From positions 1-64,000 of the forward strand of contig JAOUOP010000015.1 of the NCBI GenBank assembly GCA_029880325.1: a stretch of 64,000 bases of DNA. The letters are read 5' to 3'. This DNA comes from Myxococcales bacterium. GTDB lineage: Bacteria > Myxococcota_A > Polyangia > Polyangiales > JAFGIB01. The position numbers were made by a program, and so were the translations under genes. This document shows positions 37,493 through 47,181 of this stretch, piece after piece (position 1 is the first letter of the stretch; the number at the start of each line of letters is the position of its first letter). A model generated the notes under the pieces. That model made no database searches. It saw only the letters and a program-made list of their open reading frames with translations, and had not been told where the DNA came from.

Positions 37493-38964
37493 GTGCTCTT
37501 TCCACCATGTGTCAAGTCGTCGGTCAAGCGGGCCTTTCGCAGGGCCGAACGCCGCACTTTGCCGGCGTCGTCGCGCACCGGCTCGCGCACGAACTCGAAG
37601 CTCCGCGGGATCTTGTAGCGCGCCAGTCGGTCCCCCAGGAAGGCGGCCAGGCTGGCATCGTCGACGGCGCCCTCGGGGCTGTCGGCGATGTCGACGATCG
37701 CGTGCACGCGCTGGCCCAGGTCGTCGTCGGGCAGGCCGATGGCCGCGCTGGAGCGAACCGTCGGGTGCGCGTCGATGGCGGCCTCCACCTCGGCCGGGTA
37801 GACGTTGGCGCCGCCGCTGAGAATCATGTCGGTCTGGCGGTCGGCCAGGTAGAGGTAGCCGTCTTGATCCAGGTAGCCCATGTCGCCCAGGGACTCCCAG
37901 CCGTCGCGGCTCTTGGCCTGGGCGCCGATATAACTGTATGTTGATCCCTGGCCCTTTGCCGGAAGCATGAAGACCTCGCCCACTTCACCGGGGGGCAGCT
38001 CCTTGCCGTCGGCGTCGAAGATCTTGATCTGGCCGCCGCCGCGCACCTTGCCCACCGAGCCGCGGTGCTCGAGCCACTCGCTGCCGCTGATGACGGTGGC
38101 GACCTGGGCCTCGGTGCCGGCGTAGAGCTCGTTGATCTTCTCGGGGCCGAGCCACTCGATCCAGACTTCCTTGAGCCAGGGCGGACAGGGCGCGCCCAGG
38201 TGCAGGATGCGCTTGATGGAGGAGACGTCGTAGCGCTCGCGCACGCTCTGACCCAGGCGCCAGATGCGATGCATCATGGTCGGCACCAAGAGCACGTATT
38301 CCACGCGATGCTTTTCGATCAGCTGCAGGGCTTCCTCGGCGTCGAAGCGGCGCATCACGATCAGCTCGCCGCCTGCAAAGAGGCTCTGCATCGAGAACAT
38401 GAAGGGCGCGTTGTGATAGAGCGGCCCGGGCACCAATTGGGTCAGGGCCATGGCCGTGCGTTCCGGATCGGTCACGCCCTTCTGCTTGGCCACGATGATC
38501 TTGGGCCGGCCCGTGCTGCCGCCCGAGGTGGGCGCCTTCCAGCTGTTGGCGGCCGGGTAGGGCATGTCGCTGTCGTCCAGGGCCGGGTCGGGCTCGAAAT
38601 CGGCCGCCAGTGCGCGCGTGGGGGCCTCGCCCACGTCTTCGGAGCCGACCACCAGTTTGGGGCGCGCCAGCTCGATGATGGCGTGGCGCTCGACGGCCGG
38701 CAGCTTGGCCGAGATCGGCTGTGGCGTGGCGCCGAGCTTCCAGGTCGCGATGCAGGCCTCGTAGAAGCCGATGCCGTTGGGCAGGGCCACGGTCACGAAG
38801 TCGTCCTGGCCCACGCCCAGCTCCCTGTAGGCGCGTGCCAGGCGATTGGTGCGAAGGTGCAGCTCCTGTCGCGTCACGCTGCGACGCGGGTCCGTGATCG
38901 CCGTGCGCTCGGGGGCCTGCTGGGCGAGCCAGGCGATGGCTTCACCGATCGACATTGTGCTCAT
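37489..38964 (-). CDS. AMP-dependent acyl-CoA synthetase/ligase
   Basis: 491 residues, a normal length for the ANL superfamily, which activates a carboxylate as an acyl-adenylate and usually transfers it to CoA. Motifs: the P-loop APTSGGSTGRPKIIV; the A5 motif NELYAGTEAQ; A7 SLGDMGYLDQDGYLYLADR; GGANVYPAEVE; and the A10 lysine in DDAGKVRRSALRK. The P-loop and A10 Lys are intact, so it should be active. The substrate is not clear; the pattern resembles fatty-acid or bile-acid-type ligases of actinobacteria. The ATG overlaps the HEAT gene stop (ATGA), and its own stop overlaps the regulator start, so all three genes form one tightly coupled operon. Confidence 0.88.
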   Translation of the reverse strand: MSTMSIGEAIAWLAQQAPERTAITDPRRSVTRQELHLRTNRLARAYRELGVGQDDFVTVALPNGIGFYEACIATWKLGATPQPISAKLPAVERHAIIELARPKLVVGSEDVGEAPTRALAADFEPDPALDDSDMPYPAANSWKAPTSGGSTGRPKIIVAKQKGVTDPERTAMALTQLVPGPLYHNAPFMFSMQSLFAGGELIVMRRFDAEEALQLIEKHRVEYVLLVPTMMHRIWRLGQSVRERYDVSSIKRILHLGAPCPPWLKEVWIEWLGPEKINELYAGTEAQVATVISGSEWLEHRGSVGKVRGGGQIKIFDADGKELPPGEVGEVFMLPAKGQGSTYSYIGAQAKSRDGWESLGDMGYLDQDGYLYLADRQTDMILSGGANVYPAEVEAAIDAHPTVRSSAAIGLPDDDLGQRVHAIVDIADSPEGAVDDASLAAFLGDRLARYKIPRSFEFVREPVRDDAGKVRRSALRKARLTDDLTHGGKST

Positions 38965-41801
38965 TGGGAATCTCCCTTCGTATCCGCGGGGTGCTGGGGG
39001 GCAAGCTGGGGGTTGAGCGCGTCGGCGTCTTGGGGTTTGGACGCGTCGGCGTCTTGGACCGGCGCATCTGGAGCCTCGAGCGGCAGCTGACCCGGTGCAT
39101 CGAGCACAATCGGGCCCTTCGCCGCCTGAGGCAGACGCATCACACCGTTGAGATCGCTGTAACCGATGAAAGCGGTCCCGTCAGCCATGCGCAGCGCCAA
39201 AAGCTTGCCCGCCAGCAGGGTTTCGGCGTCTCGGTCGTAGGCGTAGACCAATGCCGGCTCCCGCAGCTCGGGACTTCGGGGCTCGGCGCAGATCGCCCGC
39301 ACCGACGGCTCGATGTCGCGCTGGGCGCAGCGTTCGAGCAGGGCCTCGACCTCCGCTTCGCTGTGTGAGCCCAGCGCGCCGTGCCCGGCGGCGCGGCTGA
39401 GCCACAGGGCCGCCGACGTGCGCACCATCGGGTCGCCACCGTGGGCCAACCAGCGCGCCGGGTCGGGGCCGCGCTCGCAGGGGGCGGCCCCCAGGCTGGC
39501 CATGGCGGCCGCCACGTTGGCCCGCACGAAGGGCTCGCGCGAGCCGCCGAGTTCGCACAGGGCCCGGCGCGCGGAGTGCTTCTTGACGACGCCGCGCTGG
39601 GCCAGGCGTGCCATGGCGTAGGCGATGGCGCCGGGCACCGGCCAGTGGCGGCGCCGGGCCATGCGCTGCAGGGCGGCCAGATCGCGCCCGTCGCCGACCT
39701 CGCCGAGTGCCGCCGCCGCCGCCGTTGCCACGCGCGTGACGCCGTGCTCCATGGCGTAGCGCAGCACCTCCCGGGCCTGGGGGTCTGCGAAGTGTGACAG
39801 CAGCCAGGTGGCCGTCGCGCGCCGGCGCGAGGAGGGGCTGCGCAGCTGCAGCACCAGCTGCTCCATGGCCGGCCGCGTGCCCCAGAGCGCCAGCGCGTGC
39901 AGCGCCCGGTCGCCCAGCTGGGCGTCGTCGTCGGCCACGCGCCGCGCGAGCGCTTCGAGCGCGCGCTGGGCGATCGGTGCGTCCAGGGCTTTTCGCTTTT
40001 GGAGGCGCGCCAGGGCACCGCCGAGCGCCACCACGATGGCGTGGCGGTCGCTGGCGTCGTCGCCCTCGAGCAACCCGGTCAGGTCGCCGACGCGCGCCGC
40101 GTCGGCTGCGGCCTCCAGGGCGCGGGCGGCGGCAAGGCGCAACTCCGCGCTGGGATCGTCCTGCAGGATCGCCATCAGGGCTGCCCGGGTCGCGTCCGAG
40201 GCTTCGGCCCCGGAACTCTGCAGCATGGCGCCCAGGGCGCCCAGCGTGGCCAGGCGCAGGGCGTTCTGCTCGTGATCGAGCAGGGGCAGGAGCGTGGCCA
40301 CGGCGCGCGGGGCACCGACGCGTCCCAGGAGCCCCACGATGCGCACGCGCTCGGCCGCGCTCGCCTGCTCCAGGCGCGACAGCAGCGGGTCGGCGGCCAG
40401 GCCCAGGCTCGGGTGCTGGGCAGCGGGCCTGGGGAAGTCTGCGTTCAGCAGCGCTTCGAGCGCATCGAGGGTGGGGTCGAGGGCGCCGGCAGGAGCTTCG
40501 GCCAGGCGCACCAGCAGCGGCATCAGCGCCTGCTCGGAGCCGCTTCGACCCAGGGTGAGCATCAGCGCCCGTGCCAGCTTGGGGTTCTGCTCGGCCTGCA
40601 AAAGTTCCAATAGTCGCGGCACGACCGCTTCGAGCGGCAGCGCGCCGGCGAGCTGTGCGAGCGCCCGGGCGTGACCCAGTCGCACGCTGTCTTCGCGGCC
40701 TGCCTGAAGTCCTGCCATCAGCTCTGCGAGCAGCGCTTGCAGGGCTTGCTGAGCGGGTGGCTCGGCGGCGGGGGAGGGCGGGGCTGCTCGCTGGCGTCGG
40801 CCGCCCTTGGTCTTTGGAGCCTTGCTCGGTCCGCGGGCTTCGTCTGGCGGCGGTGTCTGTGTCCTTGGGCTGCGAGCTTCGGTGCGCGCGCGCCGCCGCA
40901 GCTGTCGCAGCTGGCTGCGCAGGGCGGAGATGGCATCGGCGGCGGTGGCCTCCGAGCTGACCAGGCCCGCGAGCAGGGTGCGGGCGCGGTTGTCGCGCAG
41001 GGATCCGAGGGCGGCGATGGCGGCCCGCACCAGCGTCGGCTCCGAGGATGCAAGCGTTCGCTCCAGTGAACGCACGCCGCCGCCGTCGCCGATGCGTCCC
41101 AGGGCCGCTGCCGCCGCAAGCCGCAGGGGCAGGGGGCCGTCGTCGTCGAGGGCCTGGGTCAGGGCCGGCAGCGCGCGCGCGTCGCCCAGCCGCCCCAGGG
41201 CCTCCAGGGTCACCACCCGCAACTCGGTGGAGGGATCGCGCAGCTGGCCCAGGAGCGGCACCACCGCGCGCGGGTCGCCGAGCTCGCCCAGGGAGACCAC
41301 CGCCTCCATGCGGATCGAGAGGTCGGCGTCGTCGAGCACGCCGAGGATGGCCGTGATGGCGCGGCCGCCCCCGAGCGTCGAAAGCGCGCCCACGGCGCTG
41401 CGGCGCACGCTGGCGTCGCTGTCGCCAAGGGCCCGCACCAGCGGCTCCAGGGCGCGCCCATCACCCAATTTGCCCAGGGCCCGAGCGGCGGCCCGTTGCT
41501 GCTCGGGTTGGGGCTTTCCGAGCCAGTCGAGCAGGATCGGAAGCGCCTTGCGAAGGCCCACGCGTCCGGCGGCCGCGGCCGCCTCGAGCCGCACCATGGG
41601 CTCGTCATCCTCCAGCGCCCCGAGCAGCGCGCCCTCCACCTGGGGCAGGGGATAGCCGCCCAACTGGCGCACCACCTCGCGCCGCCGCTCGGGCTCGGCC
41701 TTGCGGAGCTCGTAGCGCAGGCGCTCAACCCTTCCGGGCCATTCGAAGCCCAGGCACGGTAGGACCAGCAGGATCAGCAGCGCGCGCGACAGCCTCGTCA
41801 C
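38961..41801 (-). CDS. exported HEAT-repeat (PBS lyase-like) protein
   Basis: 946 residues from a GTG at 41801. The start (SRALLILLVLPCLGFEW) is a signal peptide. The body is an array of HEAT/PBS-lyase-type repeats: EPMVRLEAAAAAGRVGL, DASVRRSAVGALSTLGGGRA, DLSIRMEAVVSLGELGDPRA, EPTLVRAAIAALGSLRD, and more after a basic Pro/Lys-rich linker at about residue 295-345. Such superhelices act as protein-protein scaffolds. It is the first gene of the operon with the acyl ligase (4 bp overlap) and regulator. Its export suggests a periplasmic or envelope role, odd beside two cytoplasmic partners. The last ~90 residues are Pro/Ala/Asp-rich and unstructured. A divergent gene, miaB, starts 140 bp away. 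Confidence 0.85.
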   Translation of the reverse strand: MTRLSRALLILLVLPCLGFEWPGRVERLRYELRKAEPERRREVVRQLGGYPLPQVEGALLGALEDDEPMVRLEAAAAAGRVGLRKALPILLDWLGKPQPEQQRAAARALGKLGDGRALEPLVRALGDSDASVRRSAVGALSTLGGGRAITAILGVLDDADLSIRMEAVVSLGELGDPRAVVPLLGQLRDPSTELRVVTLEALGRLGDARALPALTQALDDDGPLPLRLAAAAALGRIGDGGGVRSLERTLASSEPTLVRAAIAALGSLRDNRARTLLAGLVSSEATAADAISALRSQLRQLRRRARTEARSPRTQTPPPDEARGPSKAPKTKGGRRQRAAPPSPAAEPPAQQALQALLAELMAGLQAGREDSVRLGHARALAQLAGALPLEAVVPRLLELLQAEQNPKLARALMLTLGRSGSEQALMPLLVRLAEAPAGALDPTLDALEALLNADFPRPAAQHPSLGLAADPLLSRLEQASAAERVRIVGLLGRVGAPRAVATLLPLLDHEQNALRLATLGALGAMLQSSGAEASDATRAALMAILQDDPSAELRLAAARALEAAADAARVGDLTGLLEGDDASDRHAIVVALGGALARLQKRKALDAPIAQRALEALARRVADDDAQLGDRALHALALWGTRPAMEQLVLQLRSPSSRRRATATWLLSHFADPQAREVLRYAMEHGVTRVATAAAAALGEVGDGRDLAALQRMARRRHWPVPGAIAYAMARLAQRGVVKKHSARRALCELGGSREPFVRANVAAAMASLGAAPCERGPDPARWLAHGGDPMVRTSAALWLSRAAGHGALGSHSEAEVEALLERCAQRDIEPSVRAICAEPRSPELREPALVYAYDRDAETLLAGKLLALRMADGTAFIGYSDLNGVMRLPQAAKGPIVLDAPGQLPLEAPDAPVQDADASKPQDADALNPQLAPQHPADTKGDSQ

Positions 41802-41941
41802 GGCGCCGAGGCTAGCCTTAAACAGCCGCCAATTGACACGCCCGGGCCCCGCCGCGCTGGCGTTCCCAGTACGGGACGGGGCGCGCCTTGGCCGCCGTCG
41901 TGGCTCTCTGCTACAACCCCCGCGACCGCCGGGAGCGGCCC

Positions 41942-43363
41942 ATGAAGCGCGTTTTGATCCATACCTTTGGCTGTCAGATGAACGCCCACGATTCCCAGCG
42001 CATCGAGCAGGTGCTGGGGGAGGCGGGCTACGCCACGACGGCCGAGGCCGAGCGCGCTGATTTGATCGTCTTCAATACCTGCAGCGTGCGCGAGAAAGCC
42101 GAGCACAAGCTGATGAGCGCGGTGGGCACCCTGCGACCGCTGAAGCAGGCGCGCCCCGAGCTGCAGATCGCCGTGGCCGGCTGCGTGGCCCAGCAGCACG
42201 GACCGGCCTTGCTCCAGCGGCTGAAGCTGGTGGATGTGCTGGTGGGGCCCGACAACATTCGCGCGCTGCCGGGGCTTCTGGGAGAGGCGCGCGACAGTGG
42301 ACGCGCCCAGGCCCAGACCGTGCACGACCTGGCCGAGCCCGACTTTCTGGCCACTGGGCCGACTGGGCCAGCTGGGGGCGCCGTGGTCAGCGCCGCCCCC
42401 GTCAGCGCTTACGTGACGGTTATGAAGGGCTGTGACGAGCGTTGCAGCTTCTGCATCGTGCCCCATACGCGCGGTTCGGAGCGCTACCGCCCGGCCGGCG
42501 CCATCGTGGACGAAGTGCGCACCTTCGTGCAGCGGGGCGCGCGTGAGGTCACCCTGCTCGGACAGACGGTCAACTCCTGGCATGAGCCGGGCGAAGGTGA
42601 AAGCTCGCGCTCGGACGACTCGCGTTTCGCCGAGCTGCTCAGGCGCATCGCCGAGGTGCCCGATCTCGCGCGACTGCGCTACACCTCGCCCCATCCGCGT
42701 CACGTCACACCCGCGCTGGTGGCCGCCCACGCCGAGCTCGAGGTGCTGCCCGCCCACGTTCATCTGCCGGTGCAGAGCGGTTCCGACCGCGTGCTCAAGC
42801 GCATGATCCGGCGCTACCGGCGCGCGGACTACATCGAGCGGGCCCGTCGGTTGATGGCCGCGCGCGAGGGCCTGACGCTGTCGACCGACTTGATCGTGGG
42901 CTTCCCCGGCGAGACCGAGGAAGACTTCGCCGAGACGCTCTCGCTGGTGCGCGAAGTGGGCTTTGTGGCCGCCTTCGCCTTCAAGTACTCGCCGCGCCCG
43001 TACACACCGGCGTTGGCCCTGGGCGACGACGTGCCCGAGGAGGTCAAGGGCGAGCGCCTTTCGCGTCTGTTCGAAGTGGTGGAGAGCCAACAATACGCGC
43101 ACCTGCAGACGCTGGTCGGCAGCCGCACGCGTGTGCTCTTCGAAGGGCCGAGCAAGGGCGGCGATGGTGCCCATGTGGGTCGTAGCGAGCGCCATGAAAT
43201 CGTGCATGTGCGTTGCCCGCCCGGCATCGACCCCACAGGTCAGCTGCTCGAGGTCGAGATCGTCGAAGCCCATCGCCACTCGGTGTCTGCCGAGCTGCGG
43301 CAGCAGCCGGCGCCGGCCGCTGCGCGCCGTGGTGGGCGTTCGCTGCCCCTGGTCGTCGCGTGA
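41942..43363 (+). CDS. miaB: tRNA-2-methylthio-N6-dimethylallyladenosine synthase
   Basis: 473 residues from the ATG at 41942; an upstream in-frame TTG at 41888 is less likely. MiaB methylthiolates i6A37 in tRNAs that read codons starting with U. The N-terminal UPF0004 domain has three Cys for the auxiliary [4Fe-4S] cluster (HTFGCQMN, FNTCSVRE, VAGCVAQQ). The radical-SAM cluster is bound by CDERCSFC in MKGCDERCSFCIVPHTRG. HVHLPVQSGSDRVLKRM and a C-terminal TRAM domain complete the family pattern, with a short Pro/Ala tail. The GPDNIRALPGLL segment fits MiaB better than RimO or MtaB. It is a housekeeping gene divergent from the HEAT operon. Confidence 0.94.
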   Translation: MKRVLIHTFGCQMNAHDSQRIEQVLGEAGYATTAEAERADLIVFNTCSVREKAEHKLMSAVGTLRPLKQARPELQIAVAGCVAQQHGPALLQRLKLVDVLVGPDNIRALPGLLGEARDSGRAQAQTVHDLAEPDFLATGPTGPAGGAVVSAAPVSAYVTVMKGCDERCSFCIVPHTRGSERYRPAGAIVDEVRTFVQRGAREVTLLGQTVNSWHEPGEGESSRSDDSRFAELLRRIAEVPDLARLRYTSPHPRHVTPALVAAHAELEVLPAHVHLPVQSGSDRVLKRMIRRYRRADYIERARRLMAAREGLTLSTDLIVGFPGETEEDFAETLSLVREVGFVAAFAFKYSPRPYTPALALGDDVPEEVKGERLSRLFEVVESQQYAHLQTLVGSRTRVLFEGPSKGGDGAHVGRSERHEIVHVRCPPGIDPTGQLLEVEIVEAHRHSVSAELRQQPAPAAARRGGRSLPLVVA

Positions 43364-43391
43364 ACGCCCGTTGGCGTTAGGCTCCGGGACC

Positions 43392-43769
43392 ATGCTTGGA
43401 GCCCTGCGCCATTGGTGGCCGCCGATCGCCTACATGGTTCTGATCTGGATCGGTTCGTCGCTGAGCAATCCGGTGTCGGTCGAGAGCCTGCCCTTCCGGG
43501 ACAAGGGCGTGCACGCACTGGAGTACGCGATCCTCGCGGTCTTGTTGGCGCGCGCATTGGCCGGCGGGCCCGCGCGCAGGAGCCCCTTGAAGTGCGCTCT
43601 GCTTGCGCTGGTGCTCGCCGTCGGCTGGGGCTACCTGGACGAGCTGCACCAGGCCTTTGTGCCCAGTCGCGACGCCAGCTTGTTGGATGTGCTCGCCGAT
43701 GCCCTGGGTGCGAGCCTTGGAAGCACCGCCTTTTGGATCCACGCGCTCTGGCGTTCGCGCGCGCGCTAG
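43392..43769 (+). CDS. VanZ-like membrane protein
   Basis: 125 residues with four hydrophobic segments (HWWPPIAYMVLIWIGSSL, YAILAVLLARALAG, KCALLALVLAVGWGYL, LADALGASLGSTAFWI). The conserved VanZ phrases are present: SLPFRDKGVHALEYAILA near the N-terminus, and GYLDELHQAFVPSRDASLLDVLADALGA, with the DELHQ and D-x-x-D-x-x-x-x-x-G pattern. VanZ proteins were named from teicoplanin resistance, but most of this large family have unknown envelope roles. The ATG at 43392 is the sensible start; the frame is open further upstream inside miaB. It lies 28 bp after miaB and probably shares its transcript. Confidence 0.8.
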   Translation: MLGALRHWWPPIAYMVLIWIGSSLSNPVSVESLPFRDKGVHALEYAILAVLLARALAGGPARRSPLKCALLALVLAVGWGYLDELHQAFVPSRDASLLDVLADALGASLGSTAFWIHALWRSRAR

Positions 43770-43967
43770 CATGTGCGGCGATGGCTTACACCGAGTGTGG
43801 CCCCATCGATCGCAACCCGACGGATCGCCCTTCTGGATGTCCTTTGGCGCGCGTTTTACGGGCTTTTTCGCGCGATGCCGGAGAAAAATGAAAGCCAGCA
43901 GCCGAAGCGTTCACGTGAAAGTCGCTTCCGCGCGCGGCTTCTGATCTGATGGCGACGCGAAGCGCCC

Positions 43968-46394
43968 ATGCTGCCGTCTGGACCCCATCACAGCGCCGCC
44001 GCGAGTCGGCTCTACAATCACGAACTCGACGACGAACTCGAGTCCTGGAGCGAGCCGGCCGAGCGGGCGCGCCTGGTGCGGCCCGTGCTGAAGGTCTTTC
44101 ACGGGCCCCTGTGTGTCGATCGCGGCTTTGGATTGGGCTCCGAGTTCCACGAAGTCGAAGCGCCGCTGTTGGCCCTGAGCTTCGAGTACGACGCCTTTAC
44201 CATCGCCGCTTCCGATCCCCGAACGCGGGTCTTTTCCTCCCACGGGGTCGGCATGGCCGCCCTCGAGCGCGATCCCGAAGGCGAGCATCGCGCGCGCATG
44301 GTGCTCGAGAGTCTGGGCGCCATCGAACTCGAGGCGCTCGAGGACCATGCCGTGCCGCCCGGCTGTGCGGCCGACTACCTCTTGCACGTCGACAGCGATC
44401 GCCACAGCCGCTGCGCCTTCACGGCCCATGGCCTGCCGCAGCTGGAAGCCCTCGGCTGGCGGGTCGAGGTGGACGCTTCCTATCCCTACCAGGTGCTCGG
44501 TGAAGCGCCGCCCTGGTATGCCGTGCTCGAACCGGCCGCGGGCTTCGAACCGGAAGCCGGCGCCGATGCCACGCCCGACTGGTTCAGCCTGGAGCTCGGG
44601 GTCGAGGTTGGCGGCCATCGCATCAACCTGCTGCCGGCCTTGCTCGAGATGCTCGACGACGACGGGCGTGAGCGTGACCTCTTGAGCCTGCACGGCCGCG
44701 CTCCGCGCTACGTCGAGCTACCCGGAGGTGGGCGCTACGTGGAGGTTCCGCCCGAGCGCTTCCGCACGCTGCTGCGCGTGGTGGCCGAACTCTACCAGGG
44801 CGAGGATGGCCCCGAAGCGCACTTTCCGCTGCCGCGGCTTTCGGCCCTGGCCGAGCTGGACGAAACCTTCCAGCTGCCGGGACCGCCGCTTCGCATCGAA
44901 GGCGCCGAGGGCGCACGGCGTCGCGCCCGCGCGCTGTTGACCGACGACGGGGCGGAACCGGCTTCGAGCGAAAACTCTCAGTTACAGGCAACCCTCAGGC
45001 CCTACCAGGAAGAGGCCCTGCGTTGGCTCGCACGGCTGCGGGGCGCCGACTGTGGCGGCGTGCTTGCCGACGACATGGGTCTTGGCAAGACCCTGCAGAC
45101 CATCGCGCACCTGTGCAACGAGCACGCGGCGGGCCGGCTGCTTCGGCCTTCGCTCATCGTTTGCCCGACCAGCCTGGTCGGCAACTGGGCGCGCGAACTC
45201 GAGCGCTTCGCGCCCCACCTGCGCGTCATGCGCTATGCCGGCCGTGAGCGCAAGGCCCTGCGCGATCGCATGGACGGCGCCCAGGTCGTGATCACCAGCT
45301 ACCCGGTGCTGGTGCGCGACGAGGACTTCCTGCTGTTGCAGTCCTTCTACTACGTCATCCTCGACGAGGCGCAGACCATCAAGAATCCGCGCAGCCGCGC
45401 CACGCGTCTGTGCAAGGCATTGACGAGCGAGCAGCGCCTGTGCCTGTCGGGCACGCCCATCGAAAATAACCTGCTCGAGTTGTGGTCGCTCTTTGATTTC
45501 ATCAACCCCGGGTTACTGGGCAGTGAGCAGCAGTTTCGGCACTTCTTCGCCTCTCCCATCGAGCAGGGGCGCGACGAGCTGCGCCTTGCGGCCCTGCGCG
45601 CGCAGATCACGCCCTACGTGCTGCGGCGCATGAAAGAAGAAGTGGCCCGCGAGTTGCCGCCCAAGACCGAGCTGCGGCGGCCGGTGGAGTTGGAGGGCCC
45701 ACAGCGTGAGCTCTACGAGAGCATCCGTGTCGCGGCCCACTCCCAGGTGCGCAGCGCCATCCGCAAGCGCGGCATTGGCGCCTCGGCCATCACCATCGTC
45801 GACGCCCTGATGCGCCTGCGCCAGCTATGCTGCGACCCGCGCCTGGTGCGTGGCCAGGCCGCGCGCGGCGTCAGTCGCTCGGCCAAGTATGAGATGCTCT
45901 TCGAGTTGCTCGAAGATCAGCTGCCCCGGGGCCGCCGCGTGCTGATCTTCTCCCAGTTTACGAGCATGCTCGCGTTGATCGCGCAGGGGCTCGAGCAGCG
46001 CGGCCTCGGCTACGTCTCGCTGACCGGCAGCAGCAACCACCGCGACCGCATCGTCGCGAGCTTCGAGGGCGGCGACGTCGACGTGTTCCTGATCAGCCTC
46101 AAGGCCGGCGGTACCGGTTTGAACCTGGTCAGCGCCGACACCGTCGTCCACTATGACCCCTGGTGGAATCCGGCGGCCCAGGATCAGGCCACCGACCGCG
46201 CCTACCGCATCGGCCAGAAAAAGCCCGTCTTCGTGCACAACCTGATCGTCGCCGGCAGCGTCGAGGAGCGCATGCTCGCGCTGCAGCAGCGCAAGCGGCA
46301 TTTGGCCCGCAGCCTGATCGGCGGTGGCAGCCAGGTCATGGGTGCGCTCGAGGAGGCGGAGATCGAGCACCTGTTGGCGCCGCTGGATCCCTGA
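43968..46394 (+). CDS. SNF2-family DEAD/DEAH helicase-like ATPase
   Basis: 808 residues. The last ~470 form a complete SNF2 motor: motif I GVLADDMGLGKTLQTIAH (Lys near residue 374), motif II DEAQ near 466, motif III LCLSGTPIENN, motif IV-like VLIFSQFTSMLALI, motif V FLISLKAGGTGLNLV, and motif VI DQATDRAYRIGQKKPVF. This is the bacterial SNF2/RapA-like class, which moves along DNA and often remodels nucleic-acid-bound proteins. The N-terminal ~330 residues are family-specific and not clearly assignable; full-length members can be longer. It stands apart from neighbours on both sides (about 200 bp before it, 24 bp to the next start). No nuclease, methylase or phage-defence partner is visible nearby, so a defence role is not suggested. 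Confidence 0.88.
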   Translation: MLPSGPHHSAAASRLYNHELDDELESWSEPAERARLVRPVLKVFHGPLCVDRGFGLGSEFHEVEAPLLALSFEYDAFTIAASDPRTRVFSSHGVGMAALERDPEGEHRARMVLESLGAIELEALEDHAVPPGCAADYLLHVDSDRHSRCAFTAHGLPQLEALGWRVEVDASYPYQVLGEAPPWYAVLEPAAGFEPEAGADATPDWFSLELGVEVGGHRINLLPALLEMLDDDGRERDLLSLHGRAPRYVELPGGGRYVEVPPERFRTLLRVVAELYQGEDGPEAHFPLPRLSALAELDETFQLPGPPLRIEGAEGARRRARALLTDDGAEPASSENSQLQATLRPYQEEALRWLARLRGADCGGVLADDMGLGKTLQTIAHLCNEHAAGRLLRPSLIVCPTSLVGNWARELERFAPHLRVMRYAGRERKALRDRMDGAQVVITSYPVLVRDEDFLLLQSFYYVILDEAQTIKNPRSRATRLCKALTSEQRLCLSGTPIENNLLELWSLFDFINPGLLGSEQQFRHFFASPIEQGRDELRLAALRAQITPYVLRRMKEEVARELPPKTELRRPVELEGPQRELYESIRVAAHSQVRSAIRKRGIGASAITIVDALMRLRQLCCDPRLVRGQAARGVSRSAKYEMLFELLEDQLPRGRRVLIFSQFTSMLALIAQGLEQRGLGYVSLTGSSNHRDRIVASFEGGDVDVFLISLKAGGTGLNLVSADTVVHYDPWWNPAAQDQATDRAYRIGQKKPVFVHNLIVAGSVEERMLALQQRKRHLARSLIGGGSQVMGALEEAEIEHLLAPLDP

Positions 46395-46418
46395 ACCCGC
46401 GGGCAATACACTTGGGCC

Positions 46419-47081
46419 ATGTGCCAAAGGTGGGTTTGGGTCGTGGTGCTGGCCGCGGTCGTCGGCTGTTCGCTCGATACCGACCCGACTGCAACCGAGT
46501 CGGACACGGCTGACGGCGGCATTGGCTCCGGGGGGCGGGGCGCGTCGCGCGTGGATGGCGGTCCGGCTTCGGCGGCGGTGGCTGACGGCGGTGCTGTGGG
46601 CACCATGGCCTCGTCGGAGGGGGCGGATGGCGGCTTCGACGGCGGTCGCGCAGGCATCGGGGGTGGCACGATCGACAGCGGAAGTGCGGCTTTGCCAGCT
46701 GCGGATGCCGCTGCGAACGGGGTCGACACCGATGCGTCACCCCCCGGCCCGGTGGTCGCCCTCGATTGCACCAACGCGCCCTGCACCTGTGATGGCAACC
46801 AGAGCTGCACCCTGGGCTGCTTCACGGGCGCCTGCGAGGGCGCCTGCTCCGGCGGCGCCAGCTGCACCATCGACTGCTTTGCCGGAAACTGCAGCTACAC
46901 CTGCAGCGGTGCCCGCTGCACCGCGGCCTGTCTCGGCGGTTCCTGCAGCATGGATTGCAGCGCCGGGTCCAGCTGTGAACTCGACTGCTTGGGCGGTGGC
47001 TGTGAGTTGCAGTGCGATGCGAACTCCCAATGTGCGATCACCGGATGCTTGGGGGGTAACTGCAGCTGCAGCGGCTGTTGA
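46419..47081 (+). CDS. lipoprotein with a Cys/Gly short-repeat array
   Basis: 220 residues. The signal peptide (RWVWVVVLAAVVGCSLD) has a good lipobox. A Gly/Ala/Asp-rich linker of about 95 residues leads to a C-terminal array of very short repeats, each about 10-13 residues, of the type C-x2-GxC and C-x3-CxGGxC (for example CTLGCFTGACEG, CTAACLGGSCSM, CELDCLGGGCEL, CAITGCLGGNCS). Regular spacing of Cys and Gly suggests a narrow disulfide-laddered beta-helix. No named family is recognised with certainty. It starts 24 bp after the SNF2 gene and is followed by two hairpins and a T-run that look like a strong terminator. Confidence 0.7.
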   Translation: MCQRWVWVVVLAAVVGCSLDTDPTATESDTADGGIGSGGRGASRVDGGPASAAVADGGAVGTMASSEGADGGFDGGRAGIGGGTIDSGSAALPAADAAANGVDTDASPPGPVVALDCTNAPCTCDGNQSCTLGCFTGACEGACSGGASCTIDCFAGNCSYTCSGARCTAACLGGSCSMDCSAGSSCELDCLGGGCELQCDANSQCAITGCLGGNCSCSGC

Positions 47082-47181
47082 ATGCGGGGCGACAACGGCA
47101 CGAGTCGTGCGCCCGAGAAGGTCTGAACGGGACGATTCCGATAGCCAATCGCGATTTTGTGGCATATCTTACAGGTGCGTT

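Noticed and set aside
41798..43393. 531-codon minus-strand frame opposite miaB, and 49894-51666 opposite glnN.
   Set aside because: Both lie over strongly identified genes on the plus strand and look like antisense shadows.
43770..43967. A 36-codon frame at 43781-43891 between the VanZ-like and SNF2 genes.
   Set aside because: No ribosome-binding site, no family resemblance and very short; region has no other signal.
43968..46394. SNF2 helicase considered as part of a phage-defence island.
   Set aside because: No methylase, nuclease or other defence partner is adjacent; neighbours are housekeeping or envelope genes.
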